Shown: piece after piece, positions 1-7,459 of the stretch
How positions within the stretch are numbered: position 1 is the stretch's first letter
Layout: each line of letters opens with the position of its first letter
Source of the DNA: Candidatus Kuenenia stuttgartensis
Lineage (GTDB): Bacteria > Bacteroidota > Bacteroidia > Chitinophagales > Chitinophagaceae
DNA length: 7,547 nt
Assembly (NCBI GenBank): GCA_943330835.2
Contig: CALQJH020000092.1
Span: forward strand, 1 to 7,547
Reading direction: 5' to 3'
The notes under the pieces: generated by a model
Databases searched by the model: none
Seen by the model: only the letters and a program-made list of their open reading frames with translations
What the model was told of the DNA's origin: nothing
Made by a program: the position numbers and the translations under genes

Positions 1-1
1 A

Positions 2-2116
2 AAAACAATCAATTTAAAATTAAAAGATGATAAAAGAAAAGGCTATTTTGGGAAAATCAGCCTATCAGGGGGAACAGGTAAAGAAATCACTAATCGATTT
101 AACAATAATTTCCTTTTCGGTTCATTTAAGGGTAAAAGAAAAATAGCCGCATTCATCCTAAATGGAAATACTGGACAGGATGGGCTTAACTGGCAAGAAA
201 GCCAGAAGTACGGCACCAGTGAAAACAGCAACTTTGAAATGTGGGATGAGGATGGAATTTTTGCTTTAGGCGTTGGCACAAACAATTCAGATGAAGAAGT
301 TAATATCAATGCCGAAAACGGCTTTTTAAGGAATTTAAATTCAGGGATTCAATATAGCAACAAATGGAAAGACAAACATAATCTTAATTTTTCTCCGAAA
401 TATAATGAACAAGATTACTCTAATATAAAAACAGTAAAAAATATTAATCAATTTGGGGACTCTGCATTAGTTGAAAACTACACTACAACAAGTCTAATTA
501 AAAGATATAATCTAAAGAATACGTTGATATATGATGTCAATATTGACAGTAGCAATTCACTAAAAGTAACCTTACGTGAAAACTATTTCCATAGCGAGAA
601 TAAGGATTTTACCACATCTCAAACCAATGGCTATTCAGAAAAATTAATTAACAGCAGCACAAAGAAAATCAATAATAATTATGACAAAAATATTGCAGCT
701 GGAAATTTAATTTTAAAACATAAATTTAAAAAAGAAAGAAGAACACTCTCCCTTAATGCCGACTGGAATTATTTGACAATTGAGAGTGAAAATTTTTTAT
801 ACTCATTTAACAATACTTTCCTATCTAATATTAGCGACACCACTAATATTGACCAAGTAACAAAGGGGCAAAAATCAACAAGTACTATTTCAACAAAACT
901 TGTTTATACAGAACCTCTATCTAAAAAATGGTCATTAGAATTAAGCTATGAGCTATCATCTAATCAAGGAAACAACAAACAATATACTTACAATAAATCA
1001 AATACCACTAACTCTTATGATAATTTCAATGATTCATTAAGTAACCATTTCAAACAAAATATTATTGTTCAAAAGCCAAGTGCTAAATTTAATTATGCAT
1101 TTAAAAAGTTCAAGTTTAATTTTGGTTCTGGATTTGGTGTTACCCAATATGATCTTTTAGATTTATCAATCGGGAAAGATTACAGCAGAAATTATATCAA
1201 CCTATTCCCAACCGCAACATTTGTTTATGCCTACAAAGGGAACCATTCTTTAAGAATTAAATACAATGGATACAATACCCAGCCTACCCTAAACCAATTA
1301 CAACCATTAAAAAACAACGCAGATATTTTCAATCAATACATTGGAAATCCAGACCTAAAACCTTCTTTTGCCAACAACATCAACATCAATCATAATGGAT
1401 ATAACTTCCTCAAAGAATTATGGAATTATCAATCATTAAATGTCACTTTTACCAATAATGCTATAACGGATAGCAAAATCATTGACCCTTCAACAGGTAG
1501 TACGATTACTCAACCTGTAAATACCAACGGCAACATCAATATCAATTTATGGACGGGTGTAGGATTTAAAATAAAGAAAACAAAAATCGATTTCGAAATC
1601 AGTCCTAATGGAAATTTTTCGAGCTTTAATGATCTAATCAATGGAGTGAGCAGTTCATCAAAAACCATTTCTGCCGGCATTAATTTAGGTTTAAGAAAAT
1701 CCATGACTGATAAATATGATTTCAGTATCAATAATGATTTCAATTACAACCGCAATACAAATGCACAAACGAATGCATCAAATTCATTCAAAACAAACCG
1801 ACTTACCTTAAATGGTACAGTCTATTATAAAAAAGTATGGTCTATCAGTTCTGATTATGATTTTAATGCAAGAGAAAAATTAGCAGGGGAAACAGCTAAT
1901 TTGAACGTCAATTTGGTGAATATTAAACTACAAAAAACCTTTAACAATAAAGAGTTTACTGTGTATGCTCAGGCAAGAGACCTTTTCAACCAAAATGCCG
2001 GAATTGACAGAAGCTACTATGGTAACAATTTTAGTGAAGAAAGAAATCAAAGATTGAAAAGATATTTCATGATTGGGTTCAGCTGGGATTTTAAAAACAA
2101 AAACAATAAAAAGTAA
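2..2116 (+). CDS. TonB-dependent-receptor-like outer-membrane beta-barrel protein, 5'-truncated by window edge
   Basis: This is the C-terminal 704 residues of a large outer-membrane protein. The frame is open from position 2 with no start, so the signal peptide, any carboxypeptidase-regulatory-like domain and the plug lie outside the window; the ATG at 239 is an internal methionine. The visible part is almost entirely alternating polar/aromatic beta-strand sequence rich in Asn, Tyr and Lys, as in a many-stranded barrel. Recognisable family segments are KDDKRKGYFGK near residue 10, GLNW ending at residue 64, and GNPDLKP at residues 448-454, preceded by a TQPTLNQLQPL stretch. These match the Bacteroidota 'outer membrane protein beta-barrel' family (Pfam OMP_b-brl_3 type) rather than SusC, and no SusD gene follows. 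The last strand ends GFSWDF (692-697), a likely barrel-assembly signal, followed by the basic tail KNKNNKK. The gene is 3 bp upstream of a GLPGLI gene, probably in the same operon. The substrate cannot be told. The broad family is secure; TonB dependence is inferred because the plug is not visible. Confidence 0.85.
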   Translation, partial: KTINLKLKDDKRKGYFGKISLSGGTGKEITNRFNNNFLFGSFKGKRKIAAFILNGNTGQDGLNWQESQKYGTSENSNFEMWDEDGIFALGVGTNNSDEEVNINAENGFLRNLNSGIQYSNKWKDKHNLNFSPKYNEQDYSNIKTVKNINQFGDSALVENYTTTSLIKRYNLKNTLIYDVNIDSSNSLKVTLRENYFHSENKDFTTSQTNGYSEKLINSSTKKINNNYDKNIAAGNLILKHKFKKERRTLSLNADWNYLTIESENFLYSFNNTFLSNISDTTNIDQVTKGQKSTSTISTKLVYTEPLSKKWSLELSYELSSNQGNNKQYTYNKSNTTNSYDNFNDSLSNHFKQNIIVQKPSAKFNYAFKKFKFNFGSGFGVTQYDLLDLSIGKDYSRNYINLFPTATFVYAYKGNHSLRIKYNGYNTQPTLNQLQPLKNNADIFNQYIGNPDLKPSFANNININHNGYNFLKELWNYQSLNVTFTNNAITDSKIIDPSTGSTITQPVNTNGNININLWTGVGFKIKKTKIDFEISPNGNFSSFNDLINGVSSSSKTISAGINLGLRKSMTDKYDFSINNDFNYNRNTNAQTNASNSFKTNRLTLNGTVYYKKVWSISSDYDFNAREKLAGETANLNVNLVNIKLQKTFNNKEFTVYAQARDLFNQNAGIDRSYYGNNFSEERNQRLKRYFMIGFSWDFKNKNNKK

Positions 2117-2119
2117 AAA

Positions 2120-2878
2120 ATGAAAAAGACGATATTAATATTTGTTCTAAATATAGGAATTAGTTTAATGGCGAGTGCTCAATTTTTGGAAAGCGGAGAA
2201 ATTGAGTTTGAAGTTAAAACAAACATCAAAAAAACCATGGGAAGTACGCCCTGGGCAGATATGATGAAAGACAAACTCCCTAATTTCAAAACGGCTTATT
2301 ACAAATACGCTTTTAACCAGAACAAGACTACCTATCAATTTGATCACTGGGAAAATAAAGAATTGATTCCGGACATGTTCCGCAAGAGTGACGAACAATC
2401 TATTTGGTATTCAGATTTCAATGCCAATATGTTTATCATGCAAAAAGATGTATTTGGAACAGCATTCCATATCAAAGATTCGATAATCAAAATAGAATGG
2501 AAATTAAGCAATGAAAATAGAATTATTGCAGGGTATAATTGCAGAAAAGCTACAGGTAAAATAATGGACAGTGTTTATGTATTTGCTTTTTATACAGAAG
2601 AGATAACTGTCCCAGGGGGGCCTTGTACCATTCATGGTTTGCCTGGCATGATTCTGGGGATGACCATTCCACGACTTTATACTTCTTGGATAGCTACCAA
2701 AATCAATGATAAAAGCAAAGTAGCCTTAATTACAGAACCGACTGCGTCTAAAAGCGTTTTCACTATGTCTTCCATTCGAAAAACCATCATTGAAAAAACA
2801 AAAGAATGGGGAGGAGATGATGAAGATCCAGAATCAAGAAAATGGATAGAACAATTAATTTGGAATGTATTATTGTAA
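2120..2878 (+). CDS. GLPGLI family secreted protein (Porph_ging type)
   Basis: This is a 252-residue exported protein of unknown function. Residues 1-20 form a signal peptide (MKK, hydrophobic core, ASA) with likely cleavage before Gln21 and no lipobox cysteine, so it should be periplasmic or surface-exposed. The family signature is GLPGMI at residues 173-178, within the usual setting: an AGYNC segment at 137-141, a tyrosine/phenylalanine-rich strand at 153-158, then PGGPC at 165-169, then the signature and IPRLYTSW at 183-190. This matches the GLPGLI family (TIGR01200/PF09697), known in Bacteroidota and often encoded beside outer-membrane barrels. The mature protein has only two cysteines, C141 and C169, both flanking the signature region. 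The ATG lies 3 bp after the upstream barrel stop, which implies translational linkage. The 3' end overlaps glgC tail-to-tail by 9 bp. Family assignment is strong, but no biochemical role can be assigned. Confidence 0.9.
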   Translation: MKKTILIFVLNIGISLMASAQFLESGEIEFEVKTNIKKTMGSTPWADMMKDKLPNFKTAYYKYAFNQNKTTYQFDHWENKELIPDMFRKSDEQSIWYSDFNANMFIMQKDVFGTAFHIKDSIIKIEWKLSNENRIIAGYNCRKATGKIMDSVYVFAFYTEEITVPGGPCTIHGLPGMILGMTIPRLYTSWIATKINDKSKVALITEPTASKSVFTMSSIRKTIIEKTKEWGGDDEDPESRKWIEQLIWNVLL

Positions 2879-2923
2879 TTCAAATCCATCATTGATTACA
2901 GCTCCTTTCTTAATTACAATAAT
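2869..2923. repeat. 12-bp perfect inverted repeat over convergent gene ends
   Basis: ATTATTGTAATT at 2869-2880 is the exact reverse complement of AATTACAATAAT at 2912-2923, with a 31-nt spacer. The left arm covers the stop codons of both the GLPGLI gene and glgC; the right arm lies inside the glgC coding region. A transcript from either strand could fold here, which fits a bidirectional 3'-end structure. The stem has only one G-C pair and no adjacent T-run, so it would be weak as an intrinsic terminator. With about one-third G+C (judged by eye), I estimate of order 0.1 such repeats by chance with loops up to about 60 nt in the window, so coincidence is possible. Confidence 0.5.
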
Positions 2924-4150
2924 CCCATCTTTAATAGAAAATAATGAATGGTCTGCATTCGAAAAATGATTACCCCCAATAATAGTAACGTTATTGCCTA
3001 TTCGACAATCTTTATCTACAATAACCTTATTCAAGATGCAATAATCTCCAATCCCAAGCTTTGGAATATCTTGTTCATCATTTCTTGAAATTTCCTCTAT
3101 CGTTTCATAAAAGTCATTTCCCATTATATAACAACTGACAATTTCACTACCCTTCCCTATTCTGCTTCTAACTCCAATCACTGAATTTGAAATCTTCGCT
3201 GCATGTATAATAGACCCTTCAGCAATTATTGTTTGATCGATAAGAGTGCCGCTAATCTTTGCTGGCGGCAACATTCTTGCTCTACTATAAACCATCTTAT
3301 TGTTATCAAAAAGATTAAATGGTGGAAGATCTAAGGTAAGTGCAAGATTCGCTTCAAAGAATGATGCGATGTTTCCAATATCCGTCCAATAGCCATCATA
3401 TTGATAACTGATTACTTTATGATTACAAATAGCATCCGGAATAATTTCTTTCCCAAAATCTGTAGCGTCATTTCGTTCAGACTGCAATAAATTAAAAAGT
3501 ACTTTTCTGTTGAAAATATAAATTCCCATTGATGCTAAATAATTTCGCTCCTGTTGAGCCATTTCTTCACCTGTATTGCTTGTCCATTCAGGCAACAATT
3601 CTTTTGAAGGCTTCTCTATGAATGAGGTAATATTATGTTCTTCATCAGATTTCAAAATCCCAAATTCAGTAGCATCTCTCTCTCCAACAGGAATTGTTGC
3701 AATAGAAATATCAGCGCCTGATTTTTCATGATTATCCAGCATCAAGGTGAAATCCATTTGATACAATTGGTCACCGCTCAAAATCAAGGCGTATTCGAAA
3801 TCTTCTTTTTGTATGTGTTTTAATGATTGTCTTACCGCATCCGCAGTTCCCTGAAACCAACCAGGACTATCAGGCGTTTGCTCTGCAGCCAGAATATCTA
3901 CAAATCCATTACTGAATCCACTGAACTGGTAAGTGTTTTTAATGTGTTTGTTCAATGAGGCAGAATTGTATTGTGTGAGCACAAACATTCTATTGATATT
4001 GCTATTGATACAATTTGAAATAGGAATATCAACCAATCGATATTTCCCGGCAATAGGAACTGCTGGTTTACTTCTTGAAGCTGTTAAAGGATAAAGCCTT
4101 GAACCTGCACCACCGCCTAGAATTACTGAAATTGCTTTTTTATTAACCAT
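2870..4150 (-). CDS. glgC: glucose-1-phosphate adenylyltransferase (ADP-glucose pyrophosphorylase)
   Basis: GlgC makes ADP-glucose and pyrophosphate from glucose-1-phosphate and ATP, the committed step of bacterial glycogen synthesis, in the cytosol. The protein has 426 residues, a normal length. The N-terminal nucleotidyltransferase domain shows GGGAGSRLYPLT at 12-23, RSKPAVP at 26-32 (K28 aligns with the E. coli activator-site lysine) and SNCINS at 45-50. It continues with GWFQGTADAV at 97-106, SGDQLYQMD at 125-133 with catalytic-type D127, FIEKP at 177-181 with K180 in the glucose-1-phosphate lysine position, and YWTDIGN at 254-260. From about residue 290 a left-handed beta-helix follows, with hexapeptide-like repeats. 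I chose the ATG at 4150, 13 nt after the glgA stop. An in-frame GTG at 4201 would add 17 residues lying inside the 3' end of glgA and absent from the family. It is the last gene of the minus-strand cluster, and its stop overlaps the convergent GLPGLI gene by 9 bp. Allosteric regulation by sugar phosphates is expected from the family, but the effector cannot be read here. Confidence 0.97.
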   Translation of the reverse strand: MVNKKAISVILGGGAGSRLYPLTASRSKPAVPIAGKYRLVDIPISNCINSNINRMFVLTQYNSASLNKHIKNTYQFSGFSNGFVDILAAEQTPDSPGWFQGTADAVRQSLKHIQKEDFEYALILSGDQLYQMDFTLMLDNHEKSGADISIATIPVGERDATEFGILKSDEEHNITSFIEKPSKELLPEWTSNTGEEMAQQERNYLASMGIYIFNRKVLFNLLQSERNDATDFGKEIIPDAICNHKVISYQYDGYWTDIGNIASFFEANLALTLDLPPFNLFDNNKMVYSRARMLPPAKISGTLIDQTIIAEGSIIHAAKISNSVIGVRSRIGKGSEIVSCYIMGNDFYETIEEISRNDEQDIPKLGIGDYCILNKVIVDKDCRIGNNVTIIGGNHFSNADHSLFSIKDGIIVIKKGAVINDGFELQ

Positions 4151-4163
4151 ATTGAATACTATT

Positions 4164-5576
4164 CTAAATTGAGTTGTAAAGATGGATATAATCTTTCGCA
4201 CTACTTTCCCAACTGTTATTGATAGATATCATTTTTTTTCTGATCTGATTTACCTTATGATTATCGTTATATAAATCCAATGCTCTTCCAATTGATAAAA
4301 CAATATCATCAACTGTTGCTTGATTAAAACAAATACCAAACCCATCATCATTTCCAAAATCAATAACAGTGTCTTTTAATCCACCGGTACTTCTTACAAT
4401 TGGAATTGTTCCATAGCGTAACGCATACAATTGATTTAAGCCACAAGGTTCTACCCTGCTTGGCATTAATAAAAAATCTGCCCCTGCATACATCTGGTGA
4501 CTCAGTGTTTCATTGTACGCTATTTTTGAATGATAATACCCAAACCATTTTTGATGCATATTTGACAAAGCTTGTTCAATAAGAGGATCTCCATTTCCAA
4601 GAATCAACATATTGAATTTCCCATAAAACTGTTCAAAAGCTCTTGAAATGGCATCAGGCAATAAATCCGCAGCTTTTTCTGTAACAAATCTTCCTATGAA
4701 AATAAATAATGGAAGTTGAGTATCAAAATTGAATTCCGTACAAATCTTTTCTTTGTTTAAACGCTTCCCTTTTTCCAAATTACGTACATTAAATTTTGCC
4801 TCAATGAAATGATCTGTTTTAGGATCCCAAACCTCATAATCAATCCCATTAATAATACCTGAGCACTTTCCCTTCTCATTTTTAAATAAATACGCTAATC
4901 CATTGGAATCATTCACCAACTCTTGCATATAACTCGGACTAACTGTTGTGACTTTATCTGCACATTTTATGGCACAAGCCAATGGATTCAACTGGTGATC
5001 CCATTCCAGCAATCCGGACTTCCATTTATCCCAAGATGGCAAATAATCAGCTTTTTGTAAAGGCATCCAACCCTGATATTGAGCATTATGAATGGTAAGC
5101 ACGGTTTTTATTGTAGAAAGATGTTGGAACTCATAACAATGTCTCAGCATAAATGGAATAAGTCCGGCATGGTGATCATGCACATGAATAAGGTCGGGTA
5201 GATTTTCCCATTTAGACAACCAATTCATTGTGGCAATTTGAAATGCAAGAAATCGGTCCGTATCATCATCATAACCGTATACATTTGGCCGGTCAAAAAA
5301 ACCAACAACATTAATACAATACAATTCGAAATGGAGGTTATTATTTTTCTCCTTAATTACCGAATAATTTAAAGTAGTATTTGAAAAAGGGATAGAACTT
5401 TCCTGAATCAATTCCCATTCATGAGAAGACAAAAAAGGGGTTTGGTGCATAGGCATAATAACCATTGCGCTATGTCCTAAAGCATGCTGGTATTTGGGTA
5501 ATGAACCTACCACATCAGCAAGGCCACCGACTTTCGCCATTGGATAGCATTCTGCACTGACATGTACGATTTTCAT
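4164..5576 (-). CDS. glgA: glycogen synthase (ADP-glucose type, GT5)
   Basis: GlgA transfers glucose from ADP-glucose to the non-reducing end of an alpha-1,4-glucan in the cytosol. The 470-residue protein is full length. The N-terminal starch-synthase catalytic domain opens with MKIVHVSAE and carries the ADP-glucose-binding K15-V-G-G18 motif. The HVHDHHAG segment is at 131-138, TIHNAQYQGW at 161-170, TVSPSY at 211-216 and NGIDYEVWDP at 243-252. The C-terminal GT-B domain has GRFVTEKAADLL at 295-306, with R296 and K301 in the positions of the E. coli active-site Arg and Lys. It also has PSRVEPCGLNQLYAL at 372-386, with E376 as the conserved acid, and STGGLKDTV at 396-404. glgC follows 13 bp downstream, so the two are surely co-transcribed. 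The upstream gap to lipA is 85 bp. It contains TATTTCTG at 5605-5612 on the minus strand, one mismatch from TAnnTTTG but without a convincing -33 element, so an own promoter is only possible. No branching enzyme or phosphorylase gene lies in the window. Confidence 0.97.
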   Translation of the reverse strand: MKIVHVSAECYPMAKVGGLADVVGSLPKYQHALGHSAMVIMPMHQTPFLSSHEWELIQESSIPFSNTTLNYSVIKEKNNNLHFELYCINVVGFFDRPNVYGYDDDTDRFLAFQIATMNWLSKWENLPDLIHVHDHHAGLIPFMLRHCYEFQHLSTIKTVLTIHNAQYQGWMPLQKADYLPSWDKWKSGLLEWDHQLNPLACAIKCADKVTTVSPSYMQELVNDSNGLAYLFKNEKGKCSGIINGIDYEVWDPKTDHFIEAKFNVRNLEKGKRLNKEKICTEFNFDTQLPLFIFIGRFVTEKAADLLPDAISRAFEQFYGKFNMLILGNGDPLIEQALSNMHQKWFGYYHSKIAYNETLSHQMYAGADFLLMPSRVEPCGLNQLYALRYGTIPIVRSTGGLKDTVIDFGNDDGFGICFNQATVDDIVLSIGRALDLYNDNHKVNQIRKKMISINNSWESSAKDYIHLYNSI

Positions 5577-5661
5577 TCCGAAAAAATTTTTACATCAATA
5601 AAATCAGAAATATTGAGTACCCGTATCTAGATTATTATAACAAACAGAGCTACTAGTAAAT

Positions 5662-6582
5662 CTATTGTGCAGATTTTTCCTGCAACCACTTATTTCTGCC
5701 CCACATGGGTATTACATGTTTCTCGCTATGATAGGAAGAACGAACAAGTGGCCCACTTTCAACAAAGTCTAAACCAATCTGGTAGCCAATTTCACGATAC
5801 TCCGCAAATTCATCCGGATGAATAAATCGCTCCACAGAAAGATGCTTTTTGGTAGGCTGAAGATATTGGCCAATGGTAACTACATCTACACCACTGTTAT
5901 ACAAATCATTTAAAGTTTGAACCACTTCTACTTTTGATTCACCTAGGCCAAGCATGATACCACTTTTAGTTCTCATGCCACCTTCCTTTAAAATCTTAAG
6001 CGTTTCCATACTTTGCCAGTACTTAGCTTGTACTCTTACTTGTCGTGTAAGCCTTTCCGTTGTTTCTATATTATGACTCACCACTTCCGGAGCAGCGTCA
6101 ATAATACGTTGAATATTCTCTTTTTGAGATTTAAAATCTGGAATTAATGTTTCTAAAGTAGTATCAGGATTCAGTGATTTTACAGCTTTAATTGTATTGT
6201 ACCAAATGATACTTCCCCCATCTTTTAATTCATCTCTGTCAACAGAAGTAATCACAGCATGTTTTACTTTCATCAAGTGAATCGCTTCGGCTACACGTTG
6301 AGGTTCATCCCAGTCTACCGCATCTGGCTTACCAGTTGCTACGGCGCAAAAACCACAACTTCTTGTACAGATATTCCCTAATATCATAAAAGTAGCAGTA
6401 CCTGCACCCCAGCATTCGCCCATATTTGGACAATTACCGCTTTCGCAAATCGTATGAAGCTTATGTTTATCTACTAAGCCGCGAACGTGCTTGTAATCTT
6501 CACCAATAGGCAATTTTACTCTTAGCCAGTTAGGTTTTTTTACGGGAAAAATTTGATCTTCAGATGCAGTTCCACAAGACAT
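5662..6582 (-). CDS. lipA: lipoyl synthase (radical SAM)
   Basis: LipA inserts two sulfur atoms at C6 and C8 of the octanoyl group bound to the E2 or H-protein lipoyl domains, giving the lipoyl cofactor for pyruvate and 2-oxoglutarate dehydrogenases and the glycine cleavage system. The 306-residue protein has the family layout: [11 protein letters not shown] at 15-25, then the auxiliary-cluster cysteines C46, C51 and C57 (CX4CX5C). The radical-SAM CX3CX2C follows at C72, C76 and C79, and the C-terminal RSSY at 281-284 supplies the serine ligand of the auxiliary 4Fe-4S cluster. All cluster ligands are present, so the enzyme should be active. The ATG at 6582 is well placed ahead of the conserved N-terminus; no Shine-Dalgarno is visible, as usual in this phylum. 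A gene for a putative outer-membrane protein ends 43 bp upstream and glgA starts 85 bp downstream, both on the same strand. No lipB is present here, and no terminator is evident after the stop. Confidence 0.97.
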   Translation of the reverse strand: MSCGTASEDQIFPVKKPNWLRVKLPIGEDYKHVRGLVDKHKLHTICESGNCPNMGECWGAGTATFMILGNICTRSCGFCAVATGKPDAVDWDEPQRVAEAIHLMKVKHAVITSVDRDELKDGGSIIWYNTIKAVKSLNPDTTLETLIPDFKSQKENIQRIIDAAPEVVSHNIETTERLTRQVRVQAKYWQSMETLKILKEGGMRTKSGIMLGLGESKVEVVQTLNDLYNSGVDVVTIGQYLQPTKKHLSVERFIHPDEFAEYREIGYQIGLDFVESGPLVRSSYHSEKHVIPMWGRNKWLQEKSAQ

Positions 6583-6625
6583 TATGATAAAATATTTAGA
6601 TTATTATTGCTTTTGAATACATTAT

Positions 6626-7423
6626 TTATTTTCTTCTGCCGAAAAATAAGGAGATATAAGCTCCAACGAATAATTGCTTTTGATTTATCACAATCATTTG
6701 AGGGATTTTTTTACTGTAAAATTCTCCTGTTAATCCTATTTCCAATCCATTTACCATCTCATTGTATTTCCCGTAATCAAAACGGATCGCTGATTTCAGA
6801 TAAATACCTGGAATTAGTTTTAGATTCTTCCAGCCATCTCCAAAACTTGGTCCTCCAACAATTCTATTCAGATCTAAAAAAGCACTATTATCAGGCGCAT
6901 CATAACCGACGAACTCAGTAGTCCCATCATCTTTTATTGCTTCCACTAAATACGGTCGTAAAAGGCCTAGAGAAAATCCTCCACCAAAATTAAAAGAAAC
7001 AGCCACCCCATTTTTATTCCCTTTATTACCAAGTAGGATTTGCTCTTGAACACCTAATTTAACAGGATAGAAAAAGTTTATTTTTCCATATATGACAGGA
7101 GAAGAAGGATAGGCAAGATTTTGCATTTTTTGTTCCTTACTATTTTTTCTTTCCGAAATATCCAACTGGAATAGTAATGCCTTTTTAACAGATTGTGCTT
7201 TTGCATATTCTAAAAAACCACCATAACCATCATTAGTCAGTTTAAACCCAGCTATAAAGTGAGTTTTATACTTCAACACCCCCTCTTCTTCTTGTTTGAT
7301 GATAGCATTAATCCGTTTGTTTTTTTCTTCTCGTTTGGCCTTTTTTCCACTTGGAATATGCTGGGCAAAAACATTAGTATTCCCTAGTGCCAAAAAAGCA
7401 ATATATAAAAATAATTTCTTCAT
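6626..7423 (-). CDS. uncharacterised exported protein, probable small outer-membrane beta-barrel
   Basis: I do not recognise a named family. The 265-residue product begins with a clear signal peptide (MKK, hydrophobic 4-13, NVFA at 17-20) cleaved before Gln21; there is no lipobox. A short, very basic, probably helical linker follows at about 27-43 (KKAKREEKNKR). From residue 50 onward the sequence alternates aromatic and small/polar residues in strand-length segments, for example 54-60, 66-74, 82-88, 110-118, 140-153, 204-216, 226-236 and 250-262. It ends FVGAYISLFFGRRK, with a terminal aromatic strand like a barrel-assembly signal and then a short basic tail. This fits an 8- to 10-strand outer-membrane barrel with its N-terminus in the periplasm. 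It has no cysteine. It is the first gene of the minus-strand cluster, 43 bp before lipA, behind a TAnnTTTG promoter box and a palindrome. The role is unknown; exported status is strong, the barrel is inferred. Confidence 0.6.
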   Translation of the reverse strand: MKKLFLYIAFLALGNTNVFAQHIPSGKKAKREEKNKRINAIIKQEEEGVLKYKTHFIAGFKLTNDGYGGFLEYAKAQSVKKALLFQLDISERKNSKEQKMQNLAYPSSPVIYGKINFFYPVKLGVQEQILLGNKGNKNGVAVSFNFGGGFSLGLLRPYLVEAIKDDGTTEFVGYDAPDNSAFLDLNRIVGGPSFGDGWKNLKLIPGIYLKSAIRFDYGKYNEMVNGLEIGLTGEFYSKKIPQMIVINQKQLFVGAYISLFFGRRK

Positions 7424-7430
7424 GTTTCTT

Positions 7431-7446
7431 ATTTACTTAAGTAAAT
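7431..7446. promoter_or_regulatory. perfect 16-bp palindrome, candidate operator
   Basis: ATTTACTTAAGTAAAT reads identically on both strands with no spacer. It lies 7 nt upstream of the ATG of the minus-strand exported-protein gene and 5 nt downstream of its candidate -7 box, so the predicted transcription start falls at its upstream edge. A dimeric repressor bound here would block initiation. No regulator gene is in the window, so the binder is unknown. Assuming about one-third G+C, a palindrome this long is expected by chance roughly 0.3 times in the window but well under 0.01 times in this 124-bp non-coding stretch. Confidence 0.45.
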
Positions 7447-7451
7447 TTATG

Positions 7452-7459
7452 CAAAAATA
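7452..7459 (-). promoter_or_regulatory. candidate Bacteroidota-type -7 promoter box
   Basis: On the minus strand the sequence reads TATTTTTG, an exact fit to the Bacteroidota sigma-ABfr -7 consensus TAnnTTTG, 28 nt before the ATG at 7423. No good TTG/TTTG -33 element lies at the usual 19-21 bp spacing; the nearest upstream TTTG is 32 bp away. It would drive the exported-protein gene and perhaps lipA, glgA and glgC behind it. The position and exact match are supportive, but an 8-mer with two free positions in AT-rich DNA can occur by chance. Confidence 0.5.

Noticed and set aside
239..241. ATG as the start of the barrel gene
   Set aside because: The same frame is open back to position 2 and encodes family-typical barrel sequence, so this is an internal methionine of a gene cut by the window edge.
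43..309. 88-codon minus-strand open frame
   Set aside because: It is antisense to recognisable barrel sequence and has no motif of its own.
2615..2620. Run of six G in the GLPGLI gene as a possible phase-variation tract
   Set aside because: Six bases is short for slippage switching, the frame is intact, and the run simply encodes the Gly-Gly pair of the PGGPC segment before GLPGMI.
4151..4201. GTG at 4201 as the glgC start, overlapping glgA
   Set aside because: The extra 17 residues are out-of-frame glgA 3' sequence and do not resemble GlgC; the ATG at 4150 is directly followed by the conserved nucleotide-binding region.
5625..5658. Small palindromes ATCTAGAT (5625-5632) and TACTAGTA (5651-5658) in the lipA-glgA gap
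   Set aside because: Only 8 bp each, expected by chance in AT-rich DNA, with no T-run to make a terminator and no matching promoter layout.
6553..6921. 122-codon plus-strand open frame
   Set aside because: It lies opposite lipA and the exported-protein gene, has no family resemblance, and is a shadow of genuine minus-strand coding sequence.
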